This document shows, in pieces, positions 23,096 through 32,469 of a stretch of 64,000 bases of DNA; the first letter of the stretch is position 1; the number at the start of each line of letters is the position of its first letter. The position numbers and the translations under genes are program-made. Source of the DNA: Cytidiella melzeri (lineage: Eukaryota; Basidiomycota; Agaricomycetes; Polyporales; Irpicaceae); NCBI GenBank assembly GCA_022592445.1, contig JABYQR010000125.1, forward strand, positions 1-64,000, in the 5' to 3' direction. The notes below the pieces were generated by a model. That model was not told the DNA's origin, did no database searches, and saw only the letters and a program-made list of their open reading frames with translations.

Positions 23096-24853
23096 TTGAT
23101 GAGCTCTGATCTCGCTGATCAAGCTCAACTTTGTTGTTCCACTAGAGAGCGACACCAAACCAACTTCCTTAGGGGCACCAGAGCTCAAACCCGCCAAAGA
23201 ACAACTACTCGCAGGACAACCCCCACATTTACCCCTACTCCTTCTCCTGCTCCTACTACACCTCCTCCCTCGATGTCTGCCACCACTATCACAAAAACCG
23301 ATGCTCCCTCAGCTGTACCATCCAACTCTAATGTCCCTGACGTCGAACCCCAACCCAGTAACAACGACAACCACACTTCTAGCTCTGAGGATTGTGAGGC
23401 AATCTCAGGTGCTCGTCATGTTTCTGCTCCCCCAGCTAATCGCCGTTGCACCCCCTTCAACACTCTTTGCAATGACGATCGCCGTTGTCACCCTCATGGA
23501 GGAGACAATGACAGTGACAACGACCGTATGGATGAGGATGAGAGGCCTCGACGACAACGTGAGAATTGTCCTGCTTGCCGTCCGACAACTCCCCCTCCTC
23601 TGGGTAGCTCTCCTGGTGGCTCGCCGCCGCCGCCTCCGCCTAGCTCCATAGGCACTAGGTCGACACGCAAAGCGTCACAACTTCTGTCTGTGCCACCTGG
23701 CCACGACAACAACTTCACTATTTCGCTCAGCGACATCAACAAAGCCTTCTCTGATGTTGGCAAGCTTACTGGGGCAGACACTTGGCCAATGTGGAAGTTC
23801 TGCGTCGAGACTTCCATGTCTACTATACTGGAGTTCCACACACTCCGAGGTGGCCTGACCGTTCCTCAAGAGGTTACGTGGGCTGTTTTCAATGTCCTAA
23901 CCAGTCACATCTCCAACTCGGTCATGGCAAACTATCTCAACGAGTACAAGCCCCACGTACTCATGGATAAGCTGTGTGAACATTACAATCCAAAGACCAC
24001 TGTGTCTGACGCAAACAAAATTTACCAGCTGTTCCACCTTCGTCGTCCTATCTATGAGATGGACAAGCTGCTTGACAATGCTACCAACATCTGCAGCAAG
24101 CTTATCGCTGCTGGCGTTGACATCCCCAACCACATCTTCTATGCTGCCATTTTTGGGATTATTCCTCCAGCCTACGCTGCTACGCGCCAGAACTACGAGG
24201 TTGGCGTGCGTTCTTCCACTCCAGCTGGAGAGAAGTTCCACTACAGGCCTAATGCACTCATCGCTGAGCTTTGTCACAAGTTCACCAACTGGCGACTCAC
24301 GCACCCCCCAAAGACTTCCGAGTCCAAAGGGCCTACCACTTTTGTCCCAAAGGACAAAGCTCACGCTCCTTTGGCTTCACACGCCAAGGGCAAGGCTGCG
24401 GTCGAATGCTCGACCAAAACCACCACTACTGCTCGCGCGGCTGCAGCTCCCTACTCGTCGAGCAAGCCCTCCACTTTTGGTCAGGGCAACTGCTTCAACT
24501 GTGGTCAGCCTGGCCACATGACACCGACTTGCCCTCTGCCCTGGACTGAGAAGTCCAAAGCTGCAATGAAAAAGAAGGGCATCACTCGCAAATCTACTGC
24601 CGCCGCCGCTCAAGGCAAGAAGAAAGAGTCCGTCGCTGCCGGCTCTTCCACTGCTACTGGCTTCATGGCCAACGTCACTGCCGCTGCTGACTCGGACGAT
24701 GAGGTCCTTGAGAACCCTCACCCGAGCACGTGGGTGAAGTCTCTTTCTAACTCGGACGTAACAATGCACGTAAGTACTCGTACCATTTCTTCTACTTTAC
24801 TTCCACTGTTCGCAACTTCATCGTCTGACAAGTGCATTCATTTTCATCGATAA
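23096..24853 (+). CDS. Copia Gag with CCHC zinc knuckle
   Basis: An unbroken 585-codon frame. The N-terminal half is Pro/Ser/Thr-rich and probably disordered. The core resembles Copia-type Gag (WPMWKFCVETSMSTILEFHT, LMDKLCEHYNPKTTVSDANK). A zinc knuckle CFNCGQPGHMTPTC (C-x2-C-x4-H-x4-C) lies near residue 467-480, followed by a Lys/Ala-rich tail. It forms the particle shell and binds element RNA in the cytoplasm. The frame ends with TAA at 24851-24853. The pol frame is +1 relative to it and overlaps by 80 nt (24774-24853). Confidence 0.88.
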   Translation: MMSSDLADQAQLCCSTRERHQTNFLRGTRAQTRQRTTTRRTTPTFTPTPSPAPTTPPPSMSATTITKTDAPSAVPSNSNVPDVEPQPSNNDNHTSSSEDCEAISGARHVSAPPANRRCTPFNTLCNDDRRCHPHGGDNDSDNDRMDEDERPRRQRENCPACRPTTPPPLGSSPGGSPPPPPPSSIGTRSTRKASQLLSVPPGHDNNFTISLSDINKAFSDVGKLTGADTWPMWKFCVETSMSTILEFHTLRGGLTVPQEVTWAVFNVLTSHISNSVMANYLNEYKPHVLMDKLCEHYNPKTTVSDANKIYQLFHLRRPIYEMDKLLDNATNICSKLIAAGVDIPNHIFYAAIFGIIPPAYAATRQNYEVGVRSSTPAGEKFHYRPNALIAELCHKFTNWRLTHPPKTSESKGPTTFVPKDKAHAPLASHAKGKAAVECSTKTTTTARAAAAPYSSSKPSTFGQGNCFNCGQPGHMTPTCPLPWTEKSKAAMKKKGITRKSTAAAAQGKKKESVAAGSSTATGFMANVTAAADSDDEVLENPHPSTWVKSLSNSDVTMHVSTRTISSTLLPLFATSSSDKCIHFHR

Positions 24854-27800
24854 TGGTGCTACTATACACTGTACACCATATTGTGACTCACTTTTCAACG
24901 TTCACTCTGTACCAAATATTTTACTCACTGTTGCCAACTCAGAGCAAATAAGTCTCAAACTCGCCGGCGACATGGTACTGGAGGTTGAACAAGAAAATGG
25001 TACGCATAATCAACTGATGCTAAAGAATGTCTACTACAACTCACAACTACCCTTCACACTTATCAGTGTTTCAAAATTGGACACTGACTATTGCTTCACT
25101 TTCTTCTCAAATACTTGTACTATATATGACTCGAACGCGTCTTGTGTAGCTGTAATACAGAAAATACACAATTTATATTCTCTTAACTCTACTCGCGTGA
25201 CTTCTTTAGCAAGTGTGCATAAGTTTGGTATAACAATGCTTGAACTTCATAAAAAACTCGGTCACATCAGTTATTTCCAGATAAATAAACTACTTGAAAT
25301 GTCTAAACTTATCATCACTACTCATATCACTGACCGCACAGAAACTCCGTGCAAGGACTGTATCTTGAATAATATTCATCGTACTCCTGTCCCCAAAGCT
25401 CATACTTTGCCGTTGGCTACTTCCTTTGGTGATCACTTTCATATCGACATCTTTGGGCCACTACCTACTGCGTCGATTACTGGTCATTATCTGTACTGGT
25501 TGACTATCGTCGACAACTCAACTCAACGGTTAACACTTGCGCCATTAAAAACGAAAGATGATGCCTTCACTCAATGGGTTATCTTCTCTACTGAGCTTCT
25601 TACGCAATACAATATTCGCATTAAGATCCTTCAATCTGACAACAATGGCATATTCACTGGTGCAAATATGACAAACTACTTGAAGTCACAAGGAACTATA
25701 CCCCGGCTTACTGTGCATGATACTCCTGCACAAAATGGTGTTGCTGAGCGCACACACCAGACTATTATGAACTTGACTTGTGTAAACCTGCATACAGCTG
25801 CTTTACCAAACCGGTTATGGTGGTACGCTGCGCTTCATGCGGTTTATCTCTATAATTGCACTCCTCGTGCTCCTCTTCAATATAAAACTCCTTACTTTAA
25901 ACGCTATGGTACTGAAGCAAACCTTGATGCGCTTCAAAAGTTTAGTCAACCGTGTATTGTATACGACAAATACCGAACCACTAAACTCGCGCCAAAAGGC
26001 AAGCACGCCGTTTGGATAGGTTTTGCTGAATATTCCAAAGGCCACTACGTTTACTTCGGAACACGCGTAGGCGTCGAACAAAACTTACAATTTGTTGACT
26101 CTACGGCACAAATTGAAGGGGAGAAAGAACCAAATATTGAAAAACCTACTCTTGAAAAACAACTTGAACTTGAGGAGAATCCTCATGTCGAACCCATGGA
26201 CATTGACGAGCCTGACCCTTCTGGTCCTAGGCGTACTACTAGAGAGCCTAAGCCTTTGCACAAAGCTCGAGGCTTAAACTATGATGAAGTCAATACAAAC
26301 ATTGCCTTCTACTTGACTGAATTCAACACATACTATGCTGAAGACGTCGGTGATCCAGTTACTTACAAAGACGTACTTAACCACCCACTCAAGATTGACT
26401 GGCTCAAGTCAATGAAAACTGAGGTTGATACCCTAGAACAACTTGGCACTTGGGAATACTGTATCCCGCCGCCAAATGCAAACATCACTGGTTTGCGCTT
26501 TGTCTACAAAACAAAATATGAACATGGCAAAGTCACTAAACTTAAGTCAAGACTTGTTGCGCAAGGATACTCCCAGCGTGACGGCATTGTTTACTACTTG
26601 AACGACTTATTTGCACCTGTTGCGCGTATGAGTTCATTATGATTTGTACTTACTCTTGCGGCTTCACTACACTTCGAGATCACTCAGCTCAATATCAAGT
26701 ACGCATACTTATACGGTAACATCCATGAAGATGAAGACCTTTGTCTTCGTCCACCTCCTGGTGACTTACTTCCAAACCTGCCACCTGGCTGGGTACTTAA
26801 ACTTCGGAAAACCATCTACGGCCTTAAGCAAGCCGGATGTCGTTGGTACAAAGTACTATGCAACATACTCTTTGCACTTGGACTGAAGTGTTGTGAATTC
26901 GACAATGCAGTCTTCTACCTCTATCGAGGTGATAAACTCATACTTCTACTTGCTGTCCACGTCGACGACATTGCTCTTGGCACTATCACTACTACTGTTG
27001 CCGAAAAATTTGAGATTGCACTCAGACAACATGTCGAACTTACTAACGGTGGAACTATCCACTGGATGCTTGGCATGGAAGTTGCTTATGATAAAGCTGC
27101 AGGCATTATCAAGCTTTGTCAAAGGGATTATATCCTGAACATACTTAAAAAATACAACTTTGACCATGAACATTCATGCCGTACACCAATGGTACACGAG
27201 CACAACTTAGCCCCCTGTGCTGTGACCGAACCACGTCAGGATGCTAACACCATTACACACTACATGTCTCTTGTTGGTGGCTTACGCTACGTTGCCGACA
27301 GTACTCGGCCAGACATTGCTTATTGCACTGGTCAACTAGCACGATACTCATCTGACCCTGCTAAGGAACACTATGCTGCAGCTAAACAGTGTTACCTTTA
27401 CCTCAAGGGAACGTGCGACTACTGGCTTGTCCTAGGAAATCAAGCCAACCCTACTTCTACTTCACTTGTAAATTATGCCGACTCTGATGGTATGACTACG
27501 TACGGCAATAAACCAATAATGGGCTACACTTTCACATACAACGACTTGCTTATCTCTTGGTCAAGTAAGCGCGGTTCACTTGTAACTTTATCGGTCACTG
27601 AAGCCAAACTGTACACACTTGCTCATGCGTCCACAGAGGCCATCTATTTAAAGAGCCTCATAGATGAAATACTTAACTGCACTATGGACCCTGTCAAACT
27701 ATACACCAACAGTGCGTCAACTCTTGCGATTGTTCATTCCCCTGAGGAACAACACTCTCAACGTACTAAACACTTCAACATTTGCAAGAACTTCATCAGT

Positions 27801-27932
27801 GATCGTGTAACTAAAGGGTACATCACTGTGCACCACGTACCTTCTGCCGATCAATGTGCTGATACTCTTACTAAAGCACTACCTCTCAAAAAACTCAAGC
27901 ACTTCAATGAACTACTTCATGTTCAGGCTTGA
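24834..27932 (+). pseudogene. Copia Pol: protease, integrase, RT, RNase H, one nonsense codon
   Basis: A single frame runs to TGA at 27930-27932. The protease active site reads FIDNGATIHC, with D-N-G instead of the usual D-S/T-G. The integrase zinc-binding region has LHKKLGHISYFQINKL and CKDCILNN. The catalytic core has HIDIFGPLPT, LQSDNNGIF and AQNGVAERTHQ (D, D, E present). RT motifs: TGLRFVYKTKYEHGKV, a premature TGA at 26640-26642, ITQLNIKYAYLYGNIHED, then the catalytic VHVDDIALG. RNase H: VNYADSDGMTTYGNK and EAKLYTLAHASTEAIYL, with a C-terminal DTLTKALPLKKLKHF. Apart from the one stop and the gag-pol frame offset, no break is seen. Confidence 0.92.
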
Positions 27933-27939
27933 AGGGGAG

Positions 27940-28110
27940 TGTTTCACTATTCTGTCTTCGTACTTAGCATGCGCTTAGCGCCGTAGTTACCGTATATAAG
28001 ACTTACTTTGATCAATGCACAGCTGTCGCTTTTGATCCCCAACTCTCTGTCTGACCACCACCTCAGTCTTCTCTCTCAACGCTCTCAACTCCACTGCTAC
28101 CTTGTTAAAG
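27940..28110 (+). repeat. 3' LTR of Copia
   Basis: 171 bp, preceded by the purine tract GAAGGGGAG and followed by the target duplication CAATA (28111-28115). It starts TGTTTCACTATTCTGTC and ends CTTGTTAAAG. TATA-like GTATATAAGAC as in the 5' LTR. Confidence 0.92.
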
Positions 28111-28136
28111 CAATATGTAACATGTCCCTCTCTCAG

Positions 28137-29318
28137 GTCATACAGAGCAGTATTCTTGGCAAGGGGTCTCCAAGAGGGCCAAAAGCTACAAACACACTCT
28201 CAAAGGTGTACCAATGGGGGATTAAGGAGGTAACACCTGGGCTGATTGCATTTGCGGCTGTGGTTGTGGGTACAACAATCAATTGATTCCCTTTGGCTTG
28301 CTAAAGAAAATTGGTTCCAGCTAATTTACCTTATCTCTGGTGATGACGCTTTTGCTCCAAAGGGCAGCACGAAGACCGTAACCTACGATTACATTTCATT
28401 CTTTGACTGTTTTCTCAACTTCTCATCCAAAACCACCGCACTCCTAACAGTAAGGCTCTTTTTGAATGGCTTAACTTCAAAGTCTTTGGATCAAAGGGGG
28501 GGAGTTTGTTAAAAATAGAAGGGGATGATTCTGATGACAAGACTGACACTCACAACCTGGAGATCAAAGCTATGTTTGGCGTCGCAGGTGATGATTCTGC
28601 ACATCGTAGCCCTTCTCCGCTGTTGGATGGCAATGCTCCTTGTTCACACCCTCGAGGGGGTGTGACTCCGCCATTATCCACTGCTCTTCGTCCTCCCTCC
28701 CGAGCTCCTTCTCTGCCGTTGGTCATTGATGCTCCTCGTCCAAGTGCTCGAAGGGGTTCAACTCCGTCATCATCTACTGCCCTTTGTTGTCCCTCTCGAG
28801 TTCCTTCTCCGACGCACAACGCTCCTCGCTCTGTGCCCTCGAGAGCTCCTTCTCACACGCATACTGCCTCTCAATCCGCTCCGCCTCAATCACCTTCTCC
28901 TGCGCTGAATTGCCCTTGTGCTGATGACTCTCGAGCTCACACTTCCACGCCTCCCGAGCCTCGTTGTTGTTCTGGAGCTCGCACTCCCATGCCTCCCGTT
29001 GATCCTTCACAGGCATTCTTTCCTGTCAACAGGCCAGTCAACAGAGCTGGGCAAATCTCTCGACCCCCCTCACCTATTGGCGATGACATCCTGTTGGGTC
29101 CTCCTGGTCTTGCTCTACAGCCGCAAGGTGCGGGCACTGGTAGGCAGTGGTTTTTGGCGAACGCTCACACGTTCAAACGTGCTGAGTTGGAAGATCAGCC
29201 GCCTCCGCCAAACGCAGTTGCTTCAAAGCACAAGTGCAACAAGAAAAACTCTGCTACTGCTGAGGCACAACAGGAGCAGTCCGTTGCAAGCAGGCGTGTG
29301 TTGCACAACAGGTTGTAG
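28137..29318 (+). pseudogene. Companion gene of Plavaka copy 1, 3' part
   Basis: The acceptor CTCTCAG ends at 28136. The exon carries SSILGKGSPRGPKATNTLSK and VTPGLIAFAAVV, the best conserved block, shared with copy 2 (SSILGKGSIRGATNTLAK, VTPGLIAFAAVV). A 55-nt intron (28266-28320) follows, then ISGDDAFAPKGSTKTVTYDY. A one-base shift near 28450 separates this from LFEWLNFKVFGSKGG, which aligns with LLAWMDCQVFDTTD of copy 2. The rest, to the TAG at 29318, is a long Pro/Ser-rich low-complexity tail with RAPS/RVPS-type repeats. It has the same intron positions as copy 2. Confidence 0.68.
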
Positions 29319-29536
29319 AATGTTGCACTTGATTTGTATTACTGTTGTAGCCATTCTGTAAACTAGTTTGTGGGTGAATTGATATTATGCAGTGTCGCTT
29401 CTTCATTCACATCACGCTCGATTAAACATCCATTCCACCATTTTACAGTGAGAGGAGCTGCAACAATAGTTCTTGAGCAGTGCAGGAAGTACTTAAGGGT
29501 GTTGTATATAGCTTATAACACTTATACCCTATGTAT

Positions 29537-29611
29537 GGTGTTATAGTGTAGCGGTTTGAACCGCTGTACGTAGCATGTGTATATGCGCGGGTTCAAATCT
29601 GACTACATGCA
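29537..29611 (+). ncRNA. tRNA-like module with pol III A and B box motifs (Plavaka copy 1)
   Basis: TAGTGTAGCGG (29544-29554) fits the internal A box, and GGTTCAAATCT (29590-29600) fits the B box GGTTCGANTCC of pol III promoters. A B-box-like copy also occurs at the same place in Plavaka copy 2 (60825-60899). It does not fold convincingly into a full tRNA by eye, so it is called tRNA-like, not tRNA. It lies between the companion gene and the TCTAGA array. Confidence 0.5.
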
Positions 29612-29894
29612 ATAAAATACAATGCCTGAATACTTATGTAGCATAGGGCATATACAATAGAGTATTAACCATTGACTTGATATACTTAACAAACAAGTTG
29701 ACAACATTGTAATGAGGTAAGAAAAAGTTCAAACATCCAATACAATTCAAGACAAATAAGTAAGTAAAAGTCAATACATGAAATTGTAGTAGAGTAAGTA
29801 AAAGTGCATCAAGACCAGTGTAACCGGGTGAGTAAACCGGTAACAGATCCATAATTACTAGTAGTTTCAATTACCTAGAACCAATGAGAGAACC

Positions 29895-30082
29895 TCTAGA
29901 AGCTCTCTAGATTATGGCGGCTTCAAACCATGCGCTCTAGAGGGCCGTGGAAGCTCTAGATAACGAGGATGCAATCTAGAGAACTGCAGATCTTCTGATA
30001 GCCTCTAGATAAATTGATAAAATCTCTAGATGAAGACTGCATCCTCTAGATCGGCACATCTAGGCATCTAGAGGCATCTAGA
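29895..30082 (+). repeat. Right terminal TCTAGA array of Plavaka copy 1
   Basis: Ten copies of the palindromic hexamer TCTAGA in 188 bp, at 29895, 29906, 29936, 29955, 29975, 30004, 30025, 30045, 30067 and 30077, plus degenerate copies. Most read CTCTAGA or ATCTAGAGG. The array ends 8 bp before the inferred element end. Subterminal repeats of this sort are binding sites for the transposase in CACTA-like elements; that role here is inferred. Confidence 0.8.
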
Positions 30083-30096
30083 GGCGCCTTTTGAAA

Positions 30097-30405
30097 TGTT
30101 TGACATAAGGCAAATGAAGTGCATTAATCTGCCAGCTTTATTCTTTGTTCTGTCAATTTATGCAATGAGATAACCCTTTCAAGCGGTTGCTGAGTAATCT
30201 TATGCTTTTGAACAAACTGGTGACTGATGAATAAGGCTGTAGCTCCTGAATCAATCATGGCAGGAACACAAATACTTCTATTCAGACCTTTAACCGGTAC
30301 ATGTATGCAGAAATGAGGCAATAACCAATCTAGCAATGATATAGTACAGGCAGAAACAGTAGACAACGGGCACAGAGTAGACATTTTACACAAGGTAGAA
30401 GACAA
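30097..30405 (-). pseudogene. Gypsy F protease active-site half
   Basis: On minus, VPAMIDSGATALFISHQFVQ carries the intact D-S-G-A aspartic protease site, followed by HKITQQPLERVISLHKLTEQ and a TAA at 30121-30123. The frame is restored after this stop and joins the other half at 15760 if the Plavaka insertion is subtracted. Confidence 0.85.
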
Positions 30406-30933
30406 GAGGAGTAAGGACGGGGTATCAGGAGGACTTGCAGCTGCAGCTGTGTCACAAGTCCGTTTGTAAAAACTGCATTAATTTTTGCTGCCATTTCATC
30501 CATTTGCTTCTTTTGGATGTCCAGCATGTCCTTGAGTGCAGCAAACTTAGCATCCTTTATTTTGGACACTTCTTGCTTCGTCATGGTGGTGGTCGACAAG
30601 GTCGACAAGGTAGCTGCAACTTTTTGTCCCTTAGGGACACCTTGGAGCCTTTTCAAGCAAACAATGACTGGTACCACTGCAGTGGTTGCAGACCGGGTCA
30701 TCTGGGTGCTTTAAGTCCCTTTTCATGTGGTTCTCAGAACCACCAACCGAGCAGCGCTTGCTCATCTCTTTCTTCCATTTCTGGAAGATCTCCTGCTTGC
30801 CTAGACCCGCAAAGAGCATGTTGAACAAGGTGGAGAAACGTGAGGCATTGATCTCCATCGCATTGGGATTGTGGAATGCTTGTTGTTGGGACTTGCCATG
30901 TCACAAAGAACTGTCCACCATGACTTTTCCCGT
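30406..30933 (-). pseudogene. Gypsy F gag C-terminal part
   Basis: On minus, NASRFSTLFNMLFAGLGKQ, EIFQKWKKEMSKR and then a Cys/His segment VCNHCSGTSHCLLEKAPRC resembling a degraded zinc knuckle. A Lys-rich helical stretch (AKFAALKDMLDIQKKQMDEM) leads toward the protease. The frame changes at least twice, and the N-terminal part of gag is absent. Confidence 0.6.
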
Positions 30934-31540
30934 TGTCCCAAACATGCACACTTTTTACTTTTCTTTTCCTTTTATTGTCCTTATATTATCTTATCGATGG
31001 CACATGGCTCCTGCATGTGATCAAGTACATGTGACAGACTGGTCACAAGATCATAGAAGGTGCTGGAACATTGTGGAACATTGTAGAACATCGCACCATA
31101 GCACACCATATGTTCCCACGGCAGTGTTAGGAGTACAGACCCAGTACCAGGGGTCCTTGTCTGAGATGTATATAAACCCACCTTGTAGCTCCCTAAAGAC
31201 CTCAGATTCTACCTCCTGGTCTTTAGGTGACGTCCACCTTGTACTAGGTCTATCACTGTACCAATATATCCTGGTCTTTAGCTCATTGTTAGCTGCTTCC
31301 TTGTTGTTATTTCTCCTTCATTATCATCATCATCTTCCCTGTTGTCATCGTCCATGCGAGTTTGCTCGTCGTTCCTCCATCCCCCGTTGTCACTTCCTCG
31401 CTCTTCACAGAGTTTGGTTGTGTTCCTGACATGAGGTAGAATCTCCGTACGCTCGCCTGGACGTTGCACAACCGCACATTTCCTTTCCCCAAAGTTTTCA
31501 AACAGTTTAGCCCCCCTGGTTTACCAGTACGTTGTATTGG
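30934..31540 (+). repeat. LTR-like promoter-bearing stretch, edges uncertain
   Basis: It looks like an LTR in plus orientation: possible start TGTCCCAAACATG at 30934, TATA-like TGTATATAAACCC near 31167-31179, and three downstream words of the TGGTCTTTAG type (31220, 31272 and the related CTAAAGACC at 31192), an arrangement also seen in the F LTR. No target duplication was found, so the edges and identity are open. It truncates the Gypsy F gag on its left. Confidence 0.4.
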
Positions 31541-31545
31541 CCCAA

Positions 31546-32256
31546 AACCTTGATTTCACTTCTCACCTCGTGGTTGTAGTGCCCAAAGACGTACACCTCC
31601 ATTGTGACATACCCGAATCCTTCTTTGAGCCTTGCCAGAAACTGTGCAAATGAGGTTGCCCCCATCTCTACACAGAGAAAGACCTAGAAGCCATCATTTT
31701 GTACGTCTCACGCCGCCCTCACTACCATCCTCTAGGCACCAGACTTCCTGCCTTCGACCACGAGAAGTTTGCTCGTGACAACAAGTCCATCAAGGAACGT
31801 GTATGCACTGAACGTGCTCAAACACTTGCCAACCGTATTGAGAAACCGTCCCTCAAAGATCGCATCTCCCGAGCCCCCGCACCACCTCGACCAGACGTGC
31901 AGAAACTGATTACCCTCAACTTTTACAAGTTTTCAATCAAGAACCAAGTAGGCATCCTCAAGCCGAAGGTCGAGGCCACTACGGGACTCCTTACAATATT
32001 GATTGAACTCACTCGTGACCGGGACGACTCACAGACAAAGTCAGTCTTACTCCTCAACGACAAACTCCTATACCTTGCAGAACATCCGGAGGAAGTACTC
32101 TCCACGCGCACGCCTGCCCAACTCAAAGCATTGAATTGGGGCCTGCAGTCAGTAGGACAAATCAACTTCACGCAATTGCGCAAGAGGTTGACAGAAGTCA
32201 CAAGTAGGGTTGCGTTTGTAGCAGACGGAGGATATTTTGAGAAACTACCACTGTAA
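31546..32256 (+). CDS. Unrecognised ORF downstream of the LTR-like stretch
   Basis: An open frame of 185 codons from 31699 to a TAA at 32254-32256. Upstream, coding-like sequence (KDVHLHCDIPESFFEPCQK) continues in a neighbouring frame and is broken by a TGA near 31650. The protein is basic and helical (RTPAQLKALNWGLQSVGQIN, FTQLRKRLTEVTSRVAFVAD). I recognise no domain. Its place between an LTR-like stretch and a gag suggests an extra retroelement ORF or a remnant of a different insertion; neither is shown. Confidence 0.4.
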
Positions 32257-32469
32257 TAGATAGTCATCATTGAGTGCAATAATCTATTCCACGTCTTTGA
32301 TACCAACAATCTTCAGGATTGTCACAATAACAAAGAGGATCACACATATATCGAAGTCTGTGAACAACAGCCGTGTCCAAATTGAAGGCAAAAGTTTGTA
32401 GTATCTCGTCATTTCAGGGAAGGACAACAATACTCTGGATACACACGCTGTGATAGCAGTCAAATCCCG

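Larger units (their letters stand above)
22860..28110 (+). mobile_element. Ty1/Copia element inserted in a companion-gene intron
   Basis: 171-bp LTRs at 22860-23030 and 27940-28110 surround gag and pol. Flanks are CAATA at 22855-22859 and CAATA at 28111-28115, a perfect 5-bp target duplication. By eye the LTRs differ at six positions. Pol is in one frame with a single nonsense codon. It lies inside a companion-gene intron whose donor is at 22826 and acceptor at 28136, so without it the host intron would be about 56 nt. This is the least damaged retrotransposon in the window. Confidence 0.93.
15761..30090 (+). mobile_element. Plavaka-type DNA transposon copy 1, 14.3 kb including nested elements
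   Basis: Boundaries come from the interrupted Gypsy F protease frame. TTGAAA occurs at 15755-15760 and again at 30091-30096 (seven bases, TTGAAAT, if the next base is counted), a candidate target duplication. Contents in order: TCTAGA-rich left end, spliced transposase gene (16173-20075), solo LTR (20928-21652), spliced companion gene (21871-29318) split by Copia (22860-28110), pol III-like module (29537-29611), TCTAGA-rich right end. Without the nested elements it is about 8.3 kb. The ends do not show long perfect inverted repeats. Family assignment rests on conserved transposase motifs recalled from agaricomycete elements. Confidence 0.75.
10165..30933 (-). mobile_element. Gypsy F, minus-strand LTR retrotransposon split by nested insertions
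   Basis: On minus, gag (about 30933-30406), protease start (30405-30091), protease end and linker (15760-15384), RT (14033-13175), RNase H and integrase (13337-11598), chromodomain (11572-11222), then the 3' LTR. Two insertions interrupt it. The CACTA-type element 14034-15383 sits before the RT, and the Plavaka-type transposon 15761-30090 sits inside the protease. In both places the coding frame rejoins when the insert and one target duplication are subtracted. Multiple stops elsewhere show that F itself is dead. Confidence 0.8.

Noticed and set aside
24770..24832. Possible intron joining Copia gag and pol
   Set aside because: A GTAAGT donor is present, but the only AG in reach leaves exon 2 in the gag frame and would not join the pol frame.
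28550..28819. Minus-strand frame opposite the companion gene tail
   Set aside because: The low-complexity Pro/Ser-rich tail leaves the opposite strand open by composition.
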